From assembly GCF_001078595.1 (NCBI RefSeq), contig NZ_LFTY01000002.1:3482862-3546861 (forward strand): a stretch of DNA of 64,000 nucleotides. Direction: 5' to 3'. Origin of the DNA: Candidatus Rhodobacter oscarellae. GTDB lineage: Bacteria > Pseudomonadota > Alphaproteobacteria > Rhodobacterales > Rhodobacteraceae. The notes beneath the pieces were generated by a model. The model was not told where the DNA came from. It searched no databases and saw only the letters and a list, made by a program, of their open reading frames with translations. Numbering within the stretch: the stretch's first letter is position 1; each line of letters begins with the position of its first letter. Of the stretch, positions 8,775-17,995 are shown piece after piece. Position numbers and translations under genes: made by a program.

Positions 8775-9656
8775 TCAGTCCCTCCCGAACAGGGCGGCGT
8801 CGAGCTTGAAGAACCGCGCGGCGAGGAAGAGGCAAAGCACCGTGGCCACCAAGAGCACCACGCCCAGGGCGCTGGCCGCGCCCCAGTCGAACTGGTTCTC
8901 CAGGATCGCGGTGATCTGGTTCGACACCATGATCACGCGCCCGCCGCCCAGCACTGCCGGAGTGACGTAGAACCCCAAGCACAGCACGAACACGATCAGC
9001 GACCCGGCCACCATCCCCGGCAGCGACAATGGGAAGTACACCGCCCAGAAGGCCCGCACCGGGTTCGCGCCCAGATTTGCTGCGGCGTGCATCATGTCGC
9101 GGTCGATTTTGCGCATCGCGTTGTAGAGCGGCAGGATCAGGAAGGGCAGCATGATATGCGCCATGCCGATCAGGGTGCCCGTCATGTTATGCACCAGCTT
9201 CAGGGGCTTCTCCCAGAACCCCATGTCCATCGCGAACTCGTTGATGATCCCCTTGCGCTGCAGCAGCACCAGCCAGGCATAGGTGCGCACCAGCAAGGAC
9301 GTCCAGAACGGCAGCAGCACCGCCAGCATGAATACCCCCGCCCAGCGCGGCGGAAGCTGCGCCAGAAAGAACGCCAGCGGATAGCCCAGAGCGATGCAGA
9401 TCATCGTCGTTAGGATGCTGACCTGAAAGGTGGTGATGAAGATCCGGTAATAGGACTTGTACTGGGTCATCTTGAGGTAGTTCTCTAACGAGAACCCCCC
9501 GTCATCCCCGAGGAACGACAGGTAAAAGAGCCACGAGAGCGGGATCAGGATGATCAACCCCACGACGACCAGTGCCGGGATGACCAGGCTCAGGATCGAC
9601 AATTGCTCGCGGCGATGCTGTCGCCGAAGCTCGGTCTCGTTGGCCGCGCTCGCCAT
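8775..9656 (-). CDS. ABC transporter permease, PotB-like (polyamine type)
   Basis: The product has 293 residues and about six membrane helices, with the permease coupling loop HAAANLGANPVRAFWAVYFP typical of the PotB/YdcU group. Its ATG (9654-9656) overlaps the stop of the upstream ATPase gene by one base (TGATG), indicating translational coupling. It should pair with the PotC-like permease as a heterodimer and receive substrate from the periplasmic binding protein encoded two genes upstream. Confidence 0.85.
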   Translation of the reverse strand: MASAANETELRRQHRREQLSILSLVIPALVVVGLIILIPLSWLFYLSFLGDDGGFSLENYLKMTQYKSYYRIFITTFQVSILTTMICIALGYPLAFFLAQLPPRWAGVFMLAVLLPFWTSLLVRTYAWLVLLQRKGIINEFAMDMGFWEKPLKLVHNMTGTLIGMAHIMLPFLILPLYNAMRKIDRDMMHAAANLGANPVRAFWAVYFPLSLPGMVAGSLIVFVLCLGFYVTPAVLGGGRVIMVSNQITAILENQFDWGAASALGVVLLVATVLCLFLAARFFKLDAALFGRD

Positions 9657-10747
9657 CAGGTGGTTTCGCCGGGGATGATGATCACGTCCTTGCGGTTCAG
9701 GCCCACCGCCACCTGCTCTCCCAGCCCGCCGCCTGTGGAATTCGTTGTGGCACCCGTGCCAAATCGGAACGCCAGCTCTATGCCGTTATCCAAGGCGACC
9801 AGGGCCATCTCGGATTCGCCCTGAAAAACCGTCTCTCGCAGCGTGCCCCGAAGAACGATGGTGTTGTCGTCCGATTGCGCATCCTGAGCGGCAAAGAAAA
9901 GCCGCTCTGGCCGCACCACCAGTGACCAGCTTTCCCCATCCCGGGTCTCGGCAATCTTTTGGTCCCGGTACATCAAGCCGCTTGCGCCGCGCGTTAATGG
10001 CAGCATGGTCGACTCGCCGATGAAATCGGCCACAAAGGCGTTGGCGGGCGCGTTATAGATCACTTCTGGCGCGTCTAGCTGCACCAATTGCCCGTCATTG
10101 ATCACCGCGATCCGATCCGACATGGTCAGCGCCTCGCGCTGGTCATGCGTCACATAGACGGTGGTCACGCCCAGTTTGCGATGCAGGTGCTTGAGTTCGA
10201 TCTGCATGCGCTCGCGCAGCTTCTTGTCGAGCGCCGAGAGCGGCTCGTCCATCAAGAGGATCCGTGGGCCGAACACAAAGGCCCGCGCCAGGGCGACCCG
10301 CTGGCGCTGCCCGCCCGAGAGCTGGTCGATGCCGCGCGCGCCGAACCCGCCGAGCTGCACCGTCTCAAGCGCTTCCTCGACGCGGGCGGCGCGTTCCGGC
10401 GCGCCCACCCCCCGCAGCTTTAGCGGGAAGCCGATATTGTCGGCCACGCTCATTTGCGGAAACAGCGCGTAGCTTTGGAACACCATGCCCACGTCGCGCT
10501 TGTGCGGCGGCTTGAGGATCACCTCCTCGGCGCCAAACTTGATGCTGCCGCTGTCGGGCCGGTTGAACCCCGCGATGGCCATCAACAGCGTGGTTTTACC
10601 GGACCCAGAGGGCCCCAGCAGGGTCAGAAACTCGCCGCTATGGACATCCAGATCCACGGCGTTCAGCGCGTAGACTGGCCCGTAGCGTTTGGTCAGATCG
10701 CGGATTGCGATCGGGAGCGCTGCGTCACTCAATGTGCTGGCTTTCAT
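9656..10747 (-). CDS. ABC transporter ATP-binding protein, PotA-like
   Basis: The 363-residue ATPase has Walker A GPSGSGKTT (residues 45-53), signature LSGGQRQRVALARAF, Walker B ILLMDEPLSALD and the H-loop YVTHDQREAL, followed by a C-terminal TOBE regulatory domain from about residue 250. This layout is that of PotA and related spermidine/putrescine ATPases. It lies 42 bases downstream of the binding-protein gene and overlaps the following permease gene by one base. It powers the import system encoded by its neighbours. Confidence 0.9.
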   Translation of the reverse strand: MKASTLSDAALPIAIRDLTKRYGPVYALNAVDLDVHSGEFLTLLGPSGSGKTTLLMAIAGFNRPDSGSIKFGAEEVILKPPHKRDVGMVFQSYALFPQMSVADNIGFPLKLRGVGAPERAARVEEALETVQLGGFGARGIDQLSGGQRQRVALARAFVFGPRILLMDEPLSALDKKLRERMQIELKHLHRKLGVTTVYVTHDQREALTMSDRIAVINDGQLVQLDAPEVIYNAPANAFVADFIGESTMLPLTRGASGLMYRDQKIAETRDGESWSLVVRPERLFFAAQDAQSDDNTIVLRGTLRETVFQGESEMALVALDNGIELAFRFGTGATTNSTGGGLGEQVAVGLNRKDVIIIPGETT

Positions 10748-10789
10748 AGGTCGGGCCGCCCGATATGCAGGCGGCCCGCTGTGCGAAGA

Positions 10790-11848
10790 TCATTCGCTGA
10801 GCATCTCGATATACATCTCCAGCGCCTCGGCGCGGTGCTCGGCGTACCAATCAAGGCTTATCGGCAGCATCAGCGGCACGTTCTTGGGATGCGAAGGCAG
10901 TGCCTCGATCAGCTCTTTCGGCGCGGTGGTGACGTCATAGGCCTTCTTATTGGTCGGTCCATAGGTAATGTGGAACGGCAGGTTGGCCTGGTATTCCGGC
11001 TTGGAGACTTCGGCGAGGAACTTCATCGCCACGTCCTTGTTCGGCGCGCCCTTGGGCATCGCGAAGCAGTCGTAATCCAGCAGCGCCTGATTGAACGTGT
11101 AGCCCACGGTGGCGCCGTCTTTGGCGGCGTTGTCAAAGCGGCCGTTCCAACCTGTGGTCATGTCGACCTCTTCGTCCTTCATCAGCTGCGCCTGCATGGC
11201 GCCCGACTCCCAGAACACGGCGATATGCGGCTTCAGCTCGCGGATCTTGTTGATCGCGCGCTCCTTGCCCTCGCGGGTGGCCAGCACGTCATAGACGTCC
11301 TCGGGGGCGACGCCATCGGCCAGCAAGGCGGGCTCTAAAGCGCCGTCCACGTTATTGGCGCGATAGGCGCGGGTGCCGGGGAACTTCTCGACGTCCCAGA
11401 AATCGGCCCAGTTTGCGGGCGCGCCGTCGCTTCCCGGCGCGCCATACTTGGCGGTGTTCCAGCTGAACACGGTGGCGAAGACATCAGAGCCCACGCAGTA
11501 ATCTGTGTAGGTGGTGGGGTAGAAGTCAGAGACGTCCACCACGCCGAAGTCGATCTTCTCCAGGCAGCCCTTCGCGGCGGCCGCGGCCGCGCCGCCGGAA
11601 CCGGTCACCACCAGATCCCAGGTCACCGCGCCGGATTCCACCTGCAGGCAGGTCTTGGACATAGACGCGCCGGATTCGCGGATGATCTCGATGCCAGAAT
11701 TCGCCGAGGCGTCATTGAACAGGGCGTTGTCCTGCGCCTGGCCATAGCTGCCGCCCCAGGACACAACCGTGATCGGATCCGCCGCCGCAATCCCAGTGAG
11801 TGTAAACGAAGCAGCCACAACGGCTGCAAATCCAAAACGAATTCCCAT
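10790..11848 (-). CDS. Periplasmic binding protein, PotD-like
   Basis: This protein of about 352 residues starts with a signal peptide (MGIRFGFAAVVAASFTLTG, cleavage near AAADP) and continues with the PotD-like opening ITVVSWGGSYGQAQ. I chose ATG 11846-11848 because GGGAGA lies at a good distance upstream; a TTG two codons earlier would be too close. The family binds polyamines or related cationic amines in the periplasm. It stands between the upstream FAD oxidase and the ATPase and permease genes of the same leftward operon. Confidence 0.85.
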   Translation of the reverse strand: MGIRFGFAAVVAASFTLTGIAAADPITVVSWGGSYGQAQDNALFNDASANSGIEIIRESGASMSKTCLQVESGAVTWDLVVTGSGGAAAAAAKGCLEKIDFGVVDVSDFYPTTYTDYCVGSDVFATVFSWNTAKYGAPGSDGAPANWADFWDVEKFPGTRAYRANNVDGALEPALLADGVAPEDVYDVLATREGKERAINKIRELKPHIAVFWESGAMQAQLMKDEEVDMTTGWNGRFDNAAKDGATVGYTFNQALLDYDCFAMPKGAPNKDVAMKFLAEVSKPEYQANLPFHITYGPTNKKAYDVTTAPKELIEALPSHPKNVPLMLPISLDWYAEHRAEALEMYIEMLSE

Positions 11849-11945
11849 ATTCAATCTCTCCCAATGTTAGGCGCTGTCGCCCTTCGCATGAGAACCATAG
11901 GTGAGAGATGTCGCCTTGTCTACGGAACTGAATCGGGTGCCCGGA

Positions 11946-13232
11946 TTAGAATCCCATGCGGTCCACCAGCCGGTGCCAGGCCACCGATGCGGGCAAAAAC
12001 CACGGCCTGCCGGAGTAAAGCGGCCTGGTACTGAAGGGCACCTTGTCGAACGCGGTCCGGCCCTCGGGCAGGCCCAGGATCTGCTGGCCCACGCGCATGC
12101 CCAGATAGCTGGCCATCGACACGCCAGACCCGCAATAGCCCATCGCGTAATGCATCCCATCGCGCTTGCCGACATTGGCCATCGTGTCGAACGTGTAGGC
12201 TACGAAGCCCATCCAGCTGTGGCTGATCTTGGTCGCGCTCAGCTCGGGGAACAGCCGGTCAAGATCCCGCTTTAGGCGCATGCCGCTGACGCGGGTGTCG
12301 ATCTCGCCGCTGGACACCCGCCCGCCGAACACGATCCTGCGCCGGTCCGGCGAGGGGCGGTAGTAATAGACCACCGTCCGGCTGTCGCTGACGATGCGGT
12401 CGCTGGGCATAAGCCGGTCCATCAAGGCGGGCTCTAGCGGCTCGGTCGCGATGACGTAGCTGCCGATGGGGATGACGCGGCGGCGCAGCCACGGGGTCAG
12501 CGCCCCGGTATAGCCGTTGGTGGCGATCACCACATCGCGGGCCCGCACATCGCCGCGCGCGGTGCGCAGGACAAAGCCGTCGCCGGTCCTCTCGACATTG
12601 TCGACGCGGGTCCGCGGGGCGATCTGCGCGCCCGCACGGGTCGCCAGGTCAAGCAGCCCCTGGTGGAAGCGCGCGGGCTCTAGGCTGGCGTGGTTCTCGA
12701 ATACAACGCCGCCGTGATAGGCGTCGGTGCCCAGCTCTTGCCGCTGATCCTGCCGCGCGACGATTTGGTAGGGCACCTCCAGCCCGTCTGGCTGGTTTGT
12801 GACCTCGCGGACCAGTTTGTCAAAGGCCCGCGCGTTATGCGCGGCATGGAACCGCCCGGGCACCTTAAAGTCGCAGTCGATGCCCTCGTCCCGGATGAAG
12901 GCCGCGATCCAGTCTAGGGCGGTATGGCCCTCTCTTCGGATGGCAAACGCGATCTCTAGCCCATACTTCTTGGTCAACTCGGCCAGTGAAGGCTTTACGC
13001 TTGTGCTGATCTGGCCGCCATTGCGCGTGCTGCAGCCAAAGCCCGCATCCTCTGCATCAAGCACAAGCGTTGACCTGCCGCCGCGCGCGGTCTGGATGGC
13101 GGCGTTTAGGCCGGTGTAGCCCGAGCCCACGATCGCAACATCCACGGCCTTTGGCAAATCCACGACCGGGAAGTTTGGCCGAGGAGTGCGCTCCCACCAA
13201 TAGGGCTCTGATTTGAAGTCCGCCGTGAACAT
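11946..13232 (-). CDS. FAD-dependent oxidoreductase, gamma-glutamylputrescine oxidase-like
   Basis: The 428-residue enzyme is of the DAO/PuuB type. After a short N-terminal segment with the family-typical SEPYWW it has the FAD motif VAIVGSGYTGLNAAIQTARG, then GCSTRNGGQIS, and near the C-terminus GMHYAMGYCGSGVSMASYLG. The family oxidises secondary or primary amines such as gamma-glutamylputrescine. I placed the start at ATG 13230-13232; the open frame continues upstream but that extension would run into the divergent GMC gene. It is the first gene of the operon that continues with the polyamine-type ABC transporter, so uptake and oxidation of an amine is the likely joint role. Confidence 0.8.
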   Translation of the reverse strand: MFTADFKSEPYWWERTPRPNFPVVDLPKAVDVAIVGSGYTGLNAAIQTARGGRSTLVLDAEDAGFGCSTRNGGQISTSVKPSLAELTKKYGLEIAFAIRREGHTALDWIAAFIRDEGIDCDFKVPGRFHAAHNARAFDKLVREVTNQPDGLEVPYQIVARQDQRQELGTDAYHGGVVFENHASLEPARFHQGLLDLATRAGAQIAPRTRVDNVERTGDGFVLRTARGDVRARDVVIATNGYTGALTPWLRRRVIPIGSYVIATEPLEPALMDRLMPSDRIVSDSRTVVYYYRPSPDRRRIVFGGRVSSGEIDTRVSGMRLKRDLDRLFPELSATKISHSWMGFVAYTFDTMANVGKRDGMHYAMGYCGSGVSMASYLGMRVGQQILGLPEGRTAFDKVPFSTRPLYSGRPWFLPASVAWHRLVDRMGF

Positions 13233-13332
13233 CCCGAGCGTCACCTGGCCAAAAATTCGCAATATCAAAACCATCCAACGTTTGCCTGCGGCCATCAACC
13301 CTGCAATTGTCGCGCAAATCGCGGGGACCGGA

Positions 13333-14940
13333 TTGGATAGTTTTGATTTTGTGATTGTCGGCGCGGGCTCGGCGGGATGTGTACTGGCGGATCGGCTGAC
13401 GGCGTGCGGGCGCCATAGGGTGCTTCTGCTGGAGGCCGGCGGCACGGACAGGCACCCCTGGGTGCGGCTGCCGATCGGCTATGGCAAGGCGTTCCATAAC
13501 GACCGGCTGAACTGGCGCTACCGCGCGGCGGGGTCAGCGGGGCTTGGCGGGCGCGAGATGTACTGGCCCCGGGGCAAGGTTCTTGGCGGGTCCAGCTCGA
13601 TCAATGGGCTGGTGTGGATGCGCGGCCTGCCGCATGACTTCGACGACTGGGAGCGCGCGGGCAATCCTGGCTGGGGGTGGCGCGACGTGGCCCCGGTTTT
13701 TGACGAGGTCGAGCAGGTGGGCGACGGCACCGATACCGTGCCGCGCCGTGTGAACGTGGCCGCCCGCGGGCAAGAATACCACCCCGTGCGGCATCATTTC
13801 ATGACCGCCGCCGAGACGATTGGCCTGCCGCACGCGCCGCCCCATGAGGCGCATATGGCCGAGGGCGTCGGACCATATAGCATCACGACCCTTATGGGGC
13901 TGCGCCACTCGGCGGCGAACGCGTTCTTGCGCCCCGCGATGCGCCGAGCAAACCTGTCGGTGCGCAAAGGGGTGCTGGTCGAGCGCGTGTTGTTTTCGGG
14001 CAAGCGCGCCGTGGGCGTGGCCTATCGCGATGGCGATGCGCGCCACGAGGTCCGCGCTGCCGGTGCGGTGATCCTGGCGGCGGGTGCCGTTGCCTCGCCG
14101 ACGCTCCTGCAACGCTCCGGCATCGGGCCGAGCGACCTGCTGTCCCGGTTCGGGATCGAGCAGATCCATCAGAACGCCGCGGTGGGGGCCGGACTGCAGG
14201 ATCATCTGGGGGTCGACTACCTCTTTCGGACCAAACAGGCCACGCTCAACCAAACATTGGGCACATGGACGGGGCGGATCAAAGCGGCGTTGCAGTTCTT
14301 GTTGACCCGGGATGGGCCGCTGAGCCTGAGCATCAACCAGATGGGCGGGCTGGTGCGCGGCACTCCGGACGCGCGCGAGCCCGATTTGCAGCTTTATTTC
14401 AGCCCCTTAAGCTACACCACGGTGCACAAGAACAAACGCGTTCTACTCAAGCCAGACCCTTGGCCGGGGCTCTCGCTGGGTTTCAACGCGTGCCGCCCGA
14501 CCAGCCAGGGGCGCGTCGACATCTCAAGCGCGGATGCGGCTCAGCCGCCCAGGATCGCGCCCAACTACCTGGCCACGACAGAGGACGAGCGCGCGACCAT
14601 CGCGGGCGGGCGGGTCTTAGAGCAGATGCTGAACACCCCGGCGCTGCAGGCTTTGATCGACCGCCCCAACGGGTTCACGCCCGTTGATGCCAGCGACGAG
14701 GCGATCCTCGCCGATTTCCGCGCCCGGGCCAGCACGGTCTTCCACGCTTGCGGCACCTGCCGGATGGCGCCCGAAGCGGCGGGGGGCGTCGTCGACCCCA
14801 AGCTGCGCGTCCATGGCGTAGAGGGATTGCGGGTTGTGGACGCCTCGATTTTTCCCAACATAACCTCTGCCAACACCAACGCGCCCACGATCATGGTCGC
14901 GGCGAAGGCGGCCGGTGACATCCTTGCGGGGCCTGACTGA
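13333..14940 (+). CDS. GMC-family FAD oxidoreductase (choline/alcohol dehydrogenase-like)
   Basis: The product of about 535 residues begins with the FAD motif FVIVGAGSAGCVLADRL, has the first GMC signature (RGKVLGGSSSINGLVWMRG) and ends with the second half of the fold, including HACGTCRMAP and the catalytic His/Asn region near NITSANTNAPTIMVAAKAA. The family oxidises alcohols such as choline or aliphatic alcohols. The start is uncertain: TTG 13333 with GGGGA upstream gives a typical family N-terminus, whereas the in-frame ATG at 13213 would overlap the divergent oxidase and add a non-conserved leader. One base separates it from the enolase-superfamily gene downstream. Confidence 0.85.
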   Translation: MDSFDFVIVGAGSAGCVLADRLTACGRHRVLLLEAGGTDRHPWVRLPIGYGKAFHNDRLNWRYRAAGSAGLGGREMYWPRGKVLGGSSSINGLVWMRGLPHDFDDWERAGNPGWGWRDVAPVFDEVEQVGDGTDTVPRRVNVAARGQEYHPVRHHFMTAAETIGLPHAPPHEAHMAEGVGPYSITTLMGLRHSAANAFLRPAMRRANLSVRKGVLVERVLFSGKRAVGVAYRDGDARHEVRAAGAVILAAGAVASPTLLQRSGIGPSDLLSRFGIEQIHQNAAVGAGLQDHLGVDYLFRTKQATLNQTLGTWTGRIKAALQFLLTRDGPLSLSINQMGGLVRGTPDAREPDLQLYFSPLSYTTVHKNKRVLLKPDPWPGLSLGFNACRPTSQGRVDISSADAAQPPRIAPNYLATTEDERATIAGGRVLEQMLNTPALQALIDRPNGFTPVDASDEAILADFRARASTVFHACGTCRMAPEAAGGVVDPKLRVHGVEGLRVVDASIFPNITSANTNAPTIMVAAKAAGDILAGPD

Positions 14941-14941
14941 C

Positions 14942-16045
14942 ATGGACAAAATTGCGAAGCTAGAGACCTTCTCGACCGCCGATGTGGGCTTTGTGCGCGT
15001 CACGATGGAGGATGGCAGCCAGGGCTGGGGGCAGGTCTCGACCTATCACTCGGACATCACCTGCCTTGTTCTGCATCGGCAGGTGGCGCCCTGGGTGCTG
15101 GGGCAGGACTGCACCGATCTGGACGACCTGCTGGACCTTGTGACCGAGCGCGAGCACAAGTTCCCCGGCAGCTACCTGCGCCGCGCCATGGGGGGCGTGG
15201 ACACCGCGATCTGGGACATGCGCGGCAAACGCGCGGGCAAGCCTGTCGCGGAACTTCTGGGCGGCAGCGCTGGGCCGCTGCGCGCCTACGGGTCGTCGAT
15301 GAAGCGCGACATCACGCCCGCGGCAGAGGCCGACCGCCTAAAGCGTCTTGCGGACGCACAGGGGTTCGACGCCTTCAAGATCCGCGTGGGCGCCGAGGTC
15401 GGGCGCAATCAGGATGAATGGCCCGGGCGCACCGAAGAGATCATCCCGACGATGCGCGCCGCTCTGCCCGACGCGGCGCTGCTCGCGGATGCGAATTCCT
15501 GCTTTACCCCGACCCGCGCCATTGAGGTGGGCAAGATGCTAGAGGCCAACGGCTTTTGCCACTATGAGGAGCCCTGCCCATACTGGGAATTGGAGCAGAC
15601 CAAAGAGGTCACCGAGGCGCTGGAGATCGACGTGACCGGGGGCGAGCAGGATTGCGACCTGCCAACCTGGCGGCGGATGATCGACATGCGCGCGGTGGAT
15701 ATCGTCCAACCGGACGTGATGTATCTTGGCGGCATTGCGCGGACCCTGCGGGTCTGCCGCATGGCCGAGGCGGCGGGCCTGCCGGTCACGCCGCATTGCG
15801 CCAACCTCTCGATGGTGACGCTGTTCACGATGCACCTGCTGCGGGCCATCCCGAACGCGGGCAAGTATCTGGAATTCTCAATCGAAGGGGCGGATTATTA
15901 CCCCTGGCAATACGACCTCTTCACCGAGGATCCTTTCACCATCACCGACGGGCAAGCATTGGTGACGGAGGCCCCTGGTTGGGGAGTGGAAATATCGCCG
16001 GAATGGCTGGCGCGGGCATCCTATCAGGTCAGTGAACTGGCCTAG
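14942..16045 (+). CDS. Enolase-superfamily enzyme (mandelate racemase/muconate lactonizing type)
   Basis: The 367-residue protein shows the superfamily active site: K146 in AFKIRVG, metal ligand D183 in LLADAN, the ligand glutamates in HYEEP and GGEQD, and the C-terminal histidine in VTPHCANLS. Members abstract the alpha-proton of a carboxylate, acting as sugar-acid dehydratases, racemases or cycloisomerases. ATG 14942 follows the GMC stop by one base, so the two are co-transcribed. A dehydratase acting on an acid produced via the oxidoreductase is plausible, but the substrate is not deducible. It converges with the PfkB gene. Confidence 0.88.
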   Translation: MDKIAKLETFSTADVGFVRVTMEDGSQGWGQVSTYHSDITCLVLHRQVAPWVLGQDCTDLDDLLDLVTEREHKFPGSYLRRAMGGVDTAIWDMRGKRAGKPVAELLGGSAGPLRAYGSSMKRDITPAAEADRLKRLADAQGFDAFKIRVGAEVGRNQDEWPGRTEEIIPTMRAALPDAALLADANSCFTPTRAIEVGKMLEANGFCHYEEPCPYWELEQTKEVTEALEIDVTGGEQDCDLPTWRRMIDMRAVDIVQPDVMYLGGIARTLRVCRMAEAAGLPVTPHCANLSMVTLFTMHLLRAIPNAGKYLEFSIEGADYYPWQYDLFTEDPFTITDGQALVTEAPGWGVEISPEWLARASYQVSELA

Positions 16046-16070
16046 CTCTGTCGGGCCAAGCGCGCCGCTA

Positions 16071-16937
16071 TCACGAGGTCATCCCGCCCAGACCACCGCG
16101 ATATGCGACGGCCTCTGCGCCCTTTGCATTGCCGTTCTCCAGGCACTCCCTTACCGGCTTCCCCCGCAGCCAAGCCCCTAAGAACGCGGCATTAAAGGCA
16201 TCTCCGGCTCCGGTTGGGTCCATCACATCTGTAGGCAAGGCCGGGGCATGGGTTTCAACGCCTTTCATCACCGCGGTCGCACCTTTGCAGCCCTGTTTGA
16301 TGACGGTGAGATCCGAGAAAGGCTCTGGCACGCTCAGCTTGCGCAGCAGCTCCACTTCGGCCGCGTTGGGAAGAAAGACGTCGATCTCTGGCAGCAGGCA
16401 GGCGATGTCCTTCGCGCGGATTTGGTCGTCCCAGCTGCAATCCAAAGAGAGGCTGGCCCCGGCCTCCTTGGCGATGCCGATCAGATCGGGGTTCTCAATC
16501 AGCGTCGTGGCCTCGCCGATGTGGATATGGTCGATGCGCATCGCGGCGACATCCTTGGCTTGGAACTTCGGGAACGCCGCCCCCGCGCGATGGGTGACAA
16601 AGGCGCGTTCGCCATCATGCACAAGCGCGACGGTCAGTTGCGGGTCCGCGGTCTCGGAGGCGCGGCTCAGGCGCAGGTCGACGCCAAGGGCTTCCAGCTG
16701 GCCAGTGATGACGTCCCCGAAGGGCGGCGCGGGAAGCTCTGCGGCCAGGCAGGCGTTATGGCCCAATGCGGATAGATGCCCCGCGGTGATGGCGGCCCCG
16801 CCCCCGGCGTGCAGCCCGATGCCCCCGGCGAACACCTCAGTTCCCGTCGTGGGCATCCTGGGAAGACCCGTGAAGATGACGTCGCAATACAGCCGACCGA
16901 CGCAAAGCACGTTGGGTTGATCGCCCCGCTTGCTCAC
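16071..16937 (-). CDS. PfkB-family carbohydrate kinase
   Basis: The 288-residue kinase has the N-terminal glycine-rich motif (GGIGLHAGGGAAITAGHLSA) and the C-terminal PfkB signature DPTGAGDAFNAAFLGAWL with catalytic aspartate in GAGD. The family phosphorylates sugars or nucleosides. Its GTG start (16935-16937) overlaps the stop of the upstream ATPase gene (GTGA), so it is translationally coupled and the last gene of the leftward sugar operon. It probably phosphorylates a sugar released by the lyase or deacetylase encoded nearby. Confidence 0.88.
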   Translation of the reverse strand: MSKRGDQPNVLCVGRLYCDVIFTGLPRMPTTGTEVFAGGIGLHAGGGAAITAGHLSALGHNACLAAELPAPPFGDVITGQLEALGVDLRLSRASETADPQLTVALVHDGERAFVTHRAGAAFPKFQAKDVAAMRIDHIHIGEATTLIENPDLIGIAKEAGASLSLDCSWDDQIRAKDIACLLPEIDVFLPNAAEVELLRKLSVPEPFSDLTVIKQGCKGATAVMKGVETHAPALPTDVMDPTGAGDAFNAAFLGAWLRGKPVRECLENGNAKGAEAVAYRGGLGGMTS

Positions 16938-17992
16938 GCCAGCGCACTGCCTGTTTCAGCGTCAAAGATATGCAGGTTTTCCTGCTCCGCGCCCAATCGC
17001 ACCGTGGCGCCGACCTCGGGCGGGCGGCGGCCATCTGCCTTGGCGATGAATTCGCCCATCTCAGTTGTCACGTAGATCAGCGTCTCGTGGCCCAGCGGTT
17101 CCCGCAGCGCAACTTGGCCCTCTAGGAACGGCTCGGCGGCGGCGTCGGTCAGGTCCTCGGGCCGCACGCCAAGCGTCACCTGGCGGCCGGTGCCTACCGG
17201 CAGGTCGGCCTTCACCAGATCACCGGTCTTCAAAAGAATCGCCCCGTTTTCAACCGCTTGCCCGGGCAACATGTTCATCGCGGGCGCGCCGATGAACTGC
17301 GCGACAAAGGTGTTGGCGGGGGTGTGGTAGACCTCGGACGGGGTGCCGACCTGCTGGATATGCCCGTCCTTCATGATCACGATCCGGTCGGCCATGGTCA
17401 TCGCCTCGACCTGGTCATGGGTGACAAATATGATCGTGGAACCGACCCGCTGGTGCAGCTTTTTGATCTCCAGCCGCATCTGGGTGCGCAGCTGCGCATC
17501 CAGGTTAGAGAGCGGCTCGTCGAACAGGAAAACAGCCGGGTCGCGGACCATCGCGCGGCCAATCGCGACACGCTGCCGCTGCCCGCCTGAGAGCTGATCG
17601 GGCTTGCGGTCAAGCAGGTCTGTCATCCCCAGAAGCTCCGCCACCTCTCTGATGCGCTTGTCTTTTTCCGCCCTGGGCGCGGAAGAACTGCGCAGGCCAA
17701 AGCCGATGTTTTTGCGCACAGTCATATGCGGATAGATGGCGTAGTTCTGAAAGACCATCGCGATATTGCGGTGCTTGGGCTCTAGATTATTGACGACCCT
17801 GCCGCCGATCTCGATGCCGCCAGAGGTGACCTCTTCGAGGCCAGCGATCAGCCTAAGCGTGGTAGACTTCCCGCAGCCCGAGGGGCCAACGAACACAACG
17901 AACTCGCCATCCTGAACATCCAGATTGATGCCGTGCAGCACCTGGGTCTTGTCATAGGTTTTCACCAAATCGCGGAGCGCGAGATCGGCCAT
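16934..17992 (-). CDS. Sugar ABC transporter ATP-binding protein, UgpC/MsmX type
   Basis: The 352-residue ATPase carries Walker A GPSGCGKST at about residue 37, signature LSGGQRQRVAIGRAM, Walker B VFLFDEPLSNLD, and a C-terminal TOBE/OB domain. This arrangement is typical of MalK/UgpC/MsmX ATPases serving CUT1 sugar importers. It starts three bases after the lyase gene and overlaps the kinase gene, completing the importer formed with the two permeases and binding protein upstream. Confidence 0.92.
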   Translation of the reverse strand: MADLALRDLVKTYDKTQVLHGINLDVQDGEFVVFVGPSGCGKSTTLRLIAGLEEVTSGGIEIGGRVVNNLEPKHRNIAMVFQNYAIYPHMTVRKNIGFGLRSSSAPRAEKDKRIREVAELLGMTDLLDRKPDQLSGGQRQRVAIGRAMVRDPAVFLFDEPLSNLDAQLRTQMRLEIKKLHQRVGSTIIFVTHDQVEAMTMADRIVIMKDGHIQQVGTPSEVYHTPANTFVAQFIGAPAMNMLPGQAVENGAILLKTGDLVKADLPVGTGRQVTLGVRPEDLTDAAAEPFLEGQVALREPLGHETLIYVTTEMGEFIAKADGRRPPEVGATVRLGAEQENLHIFDAETGSALA

Positions 17993-17995
17993 GGG

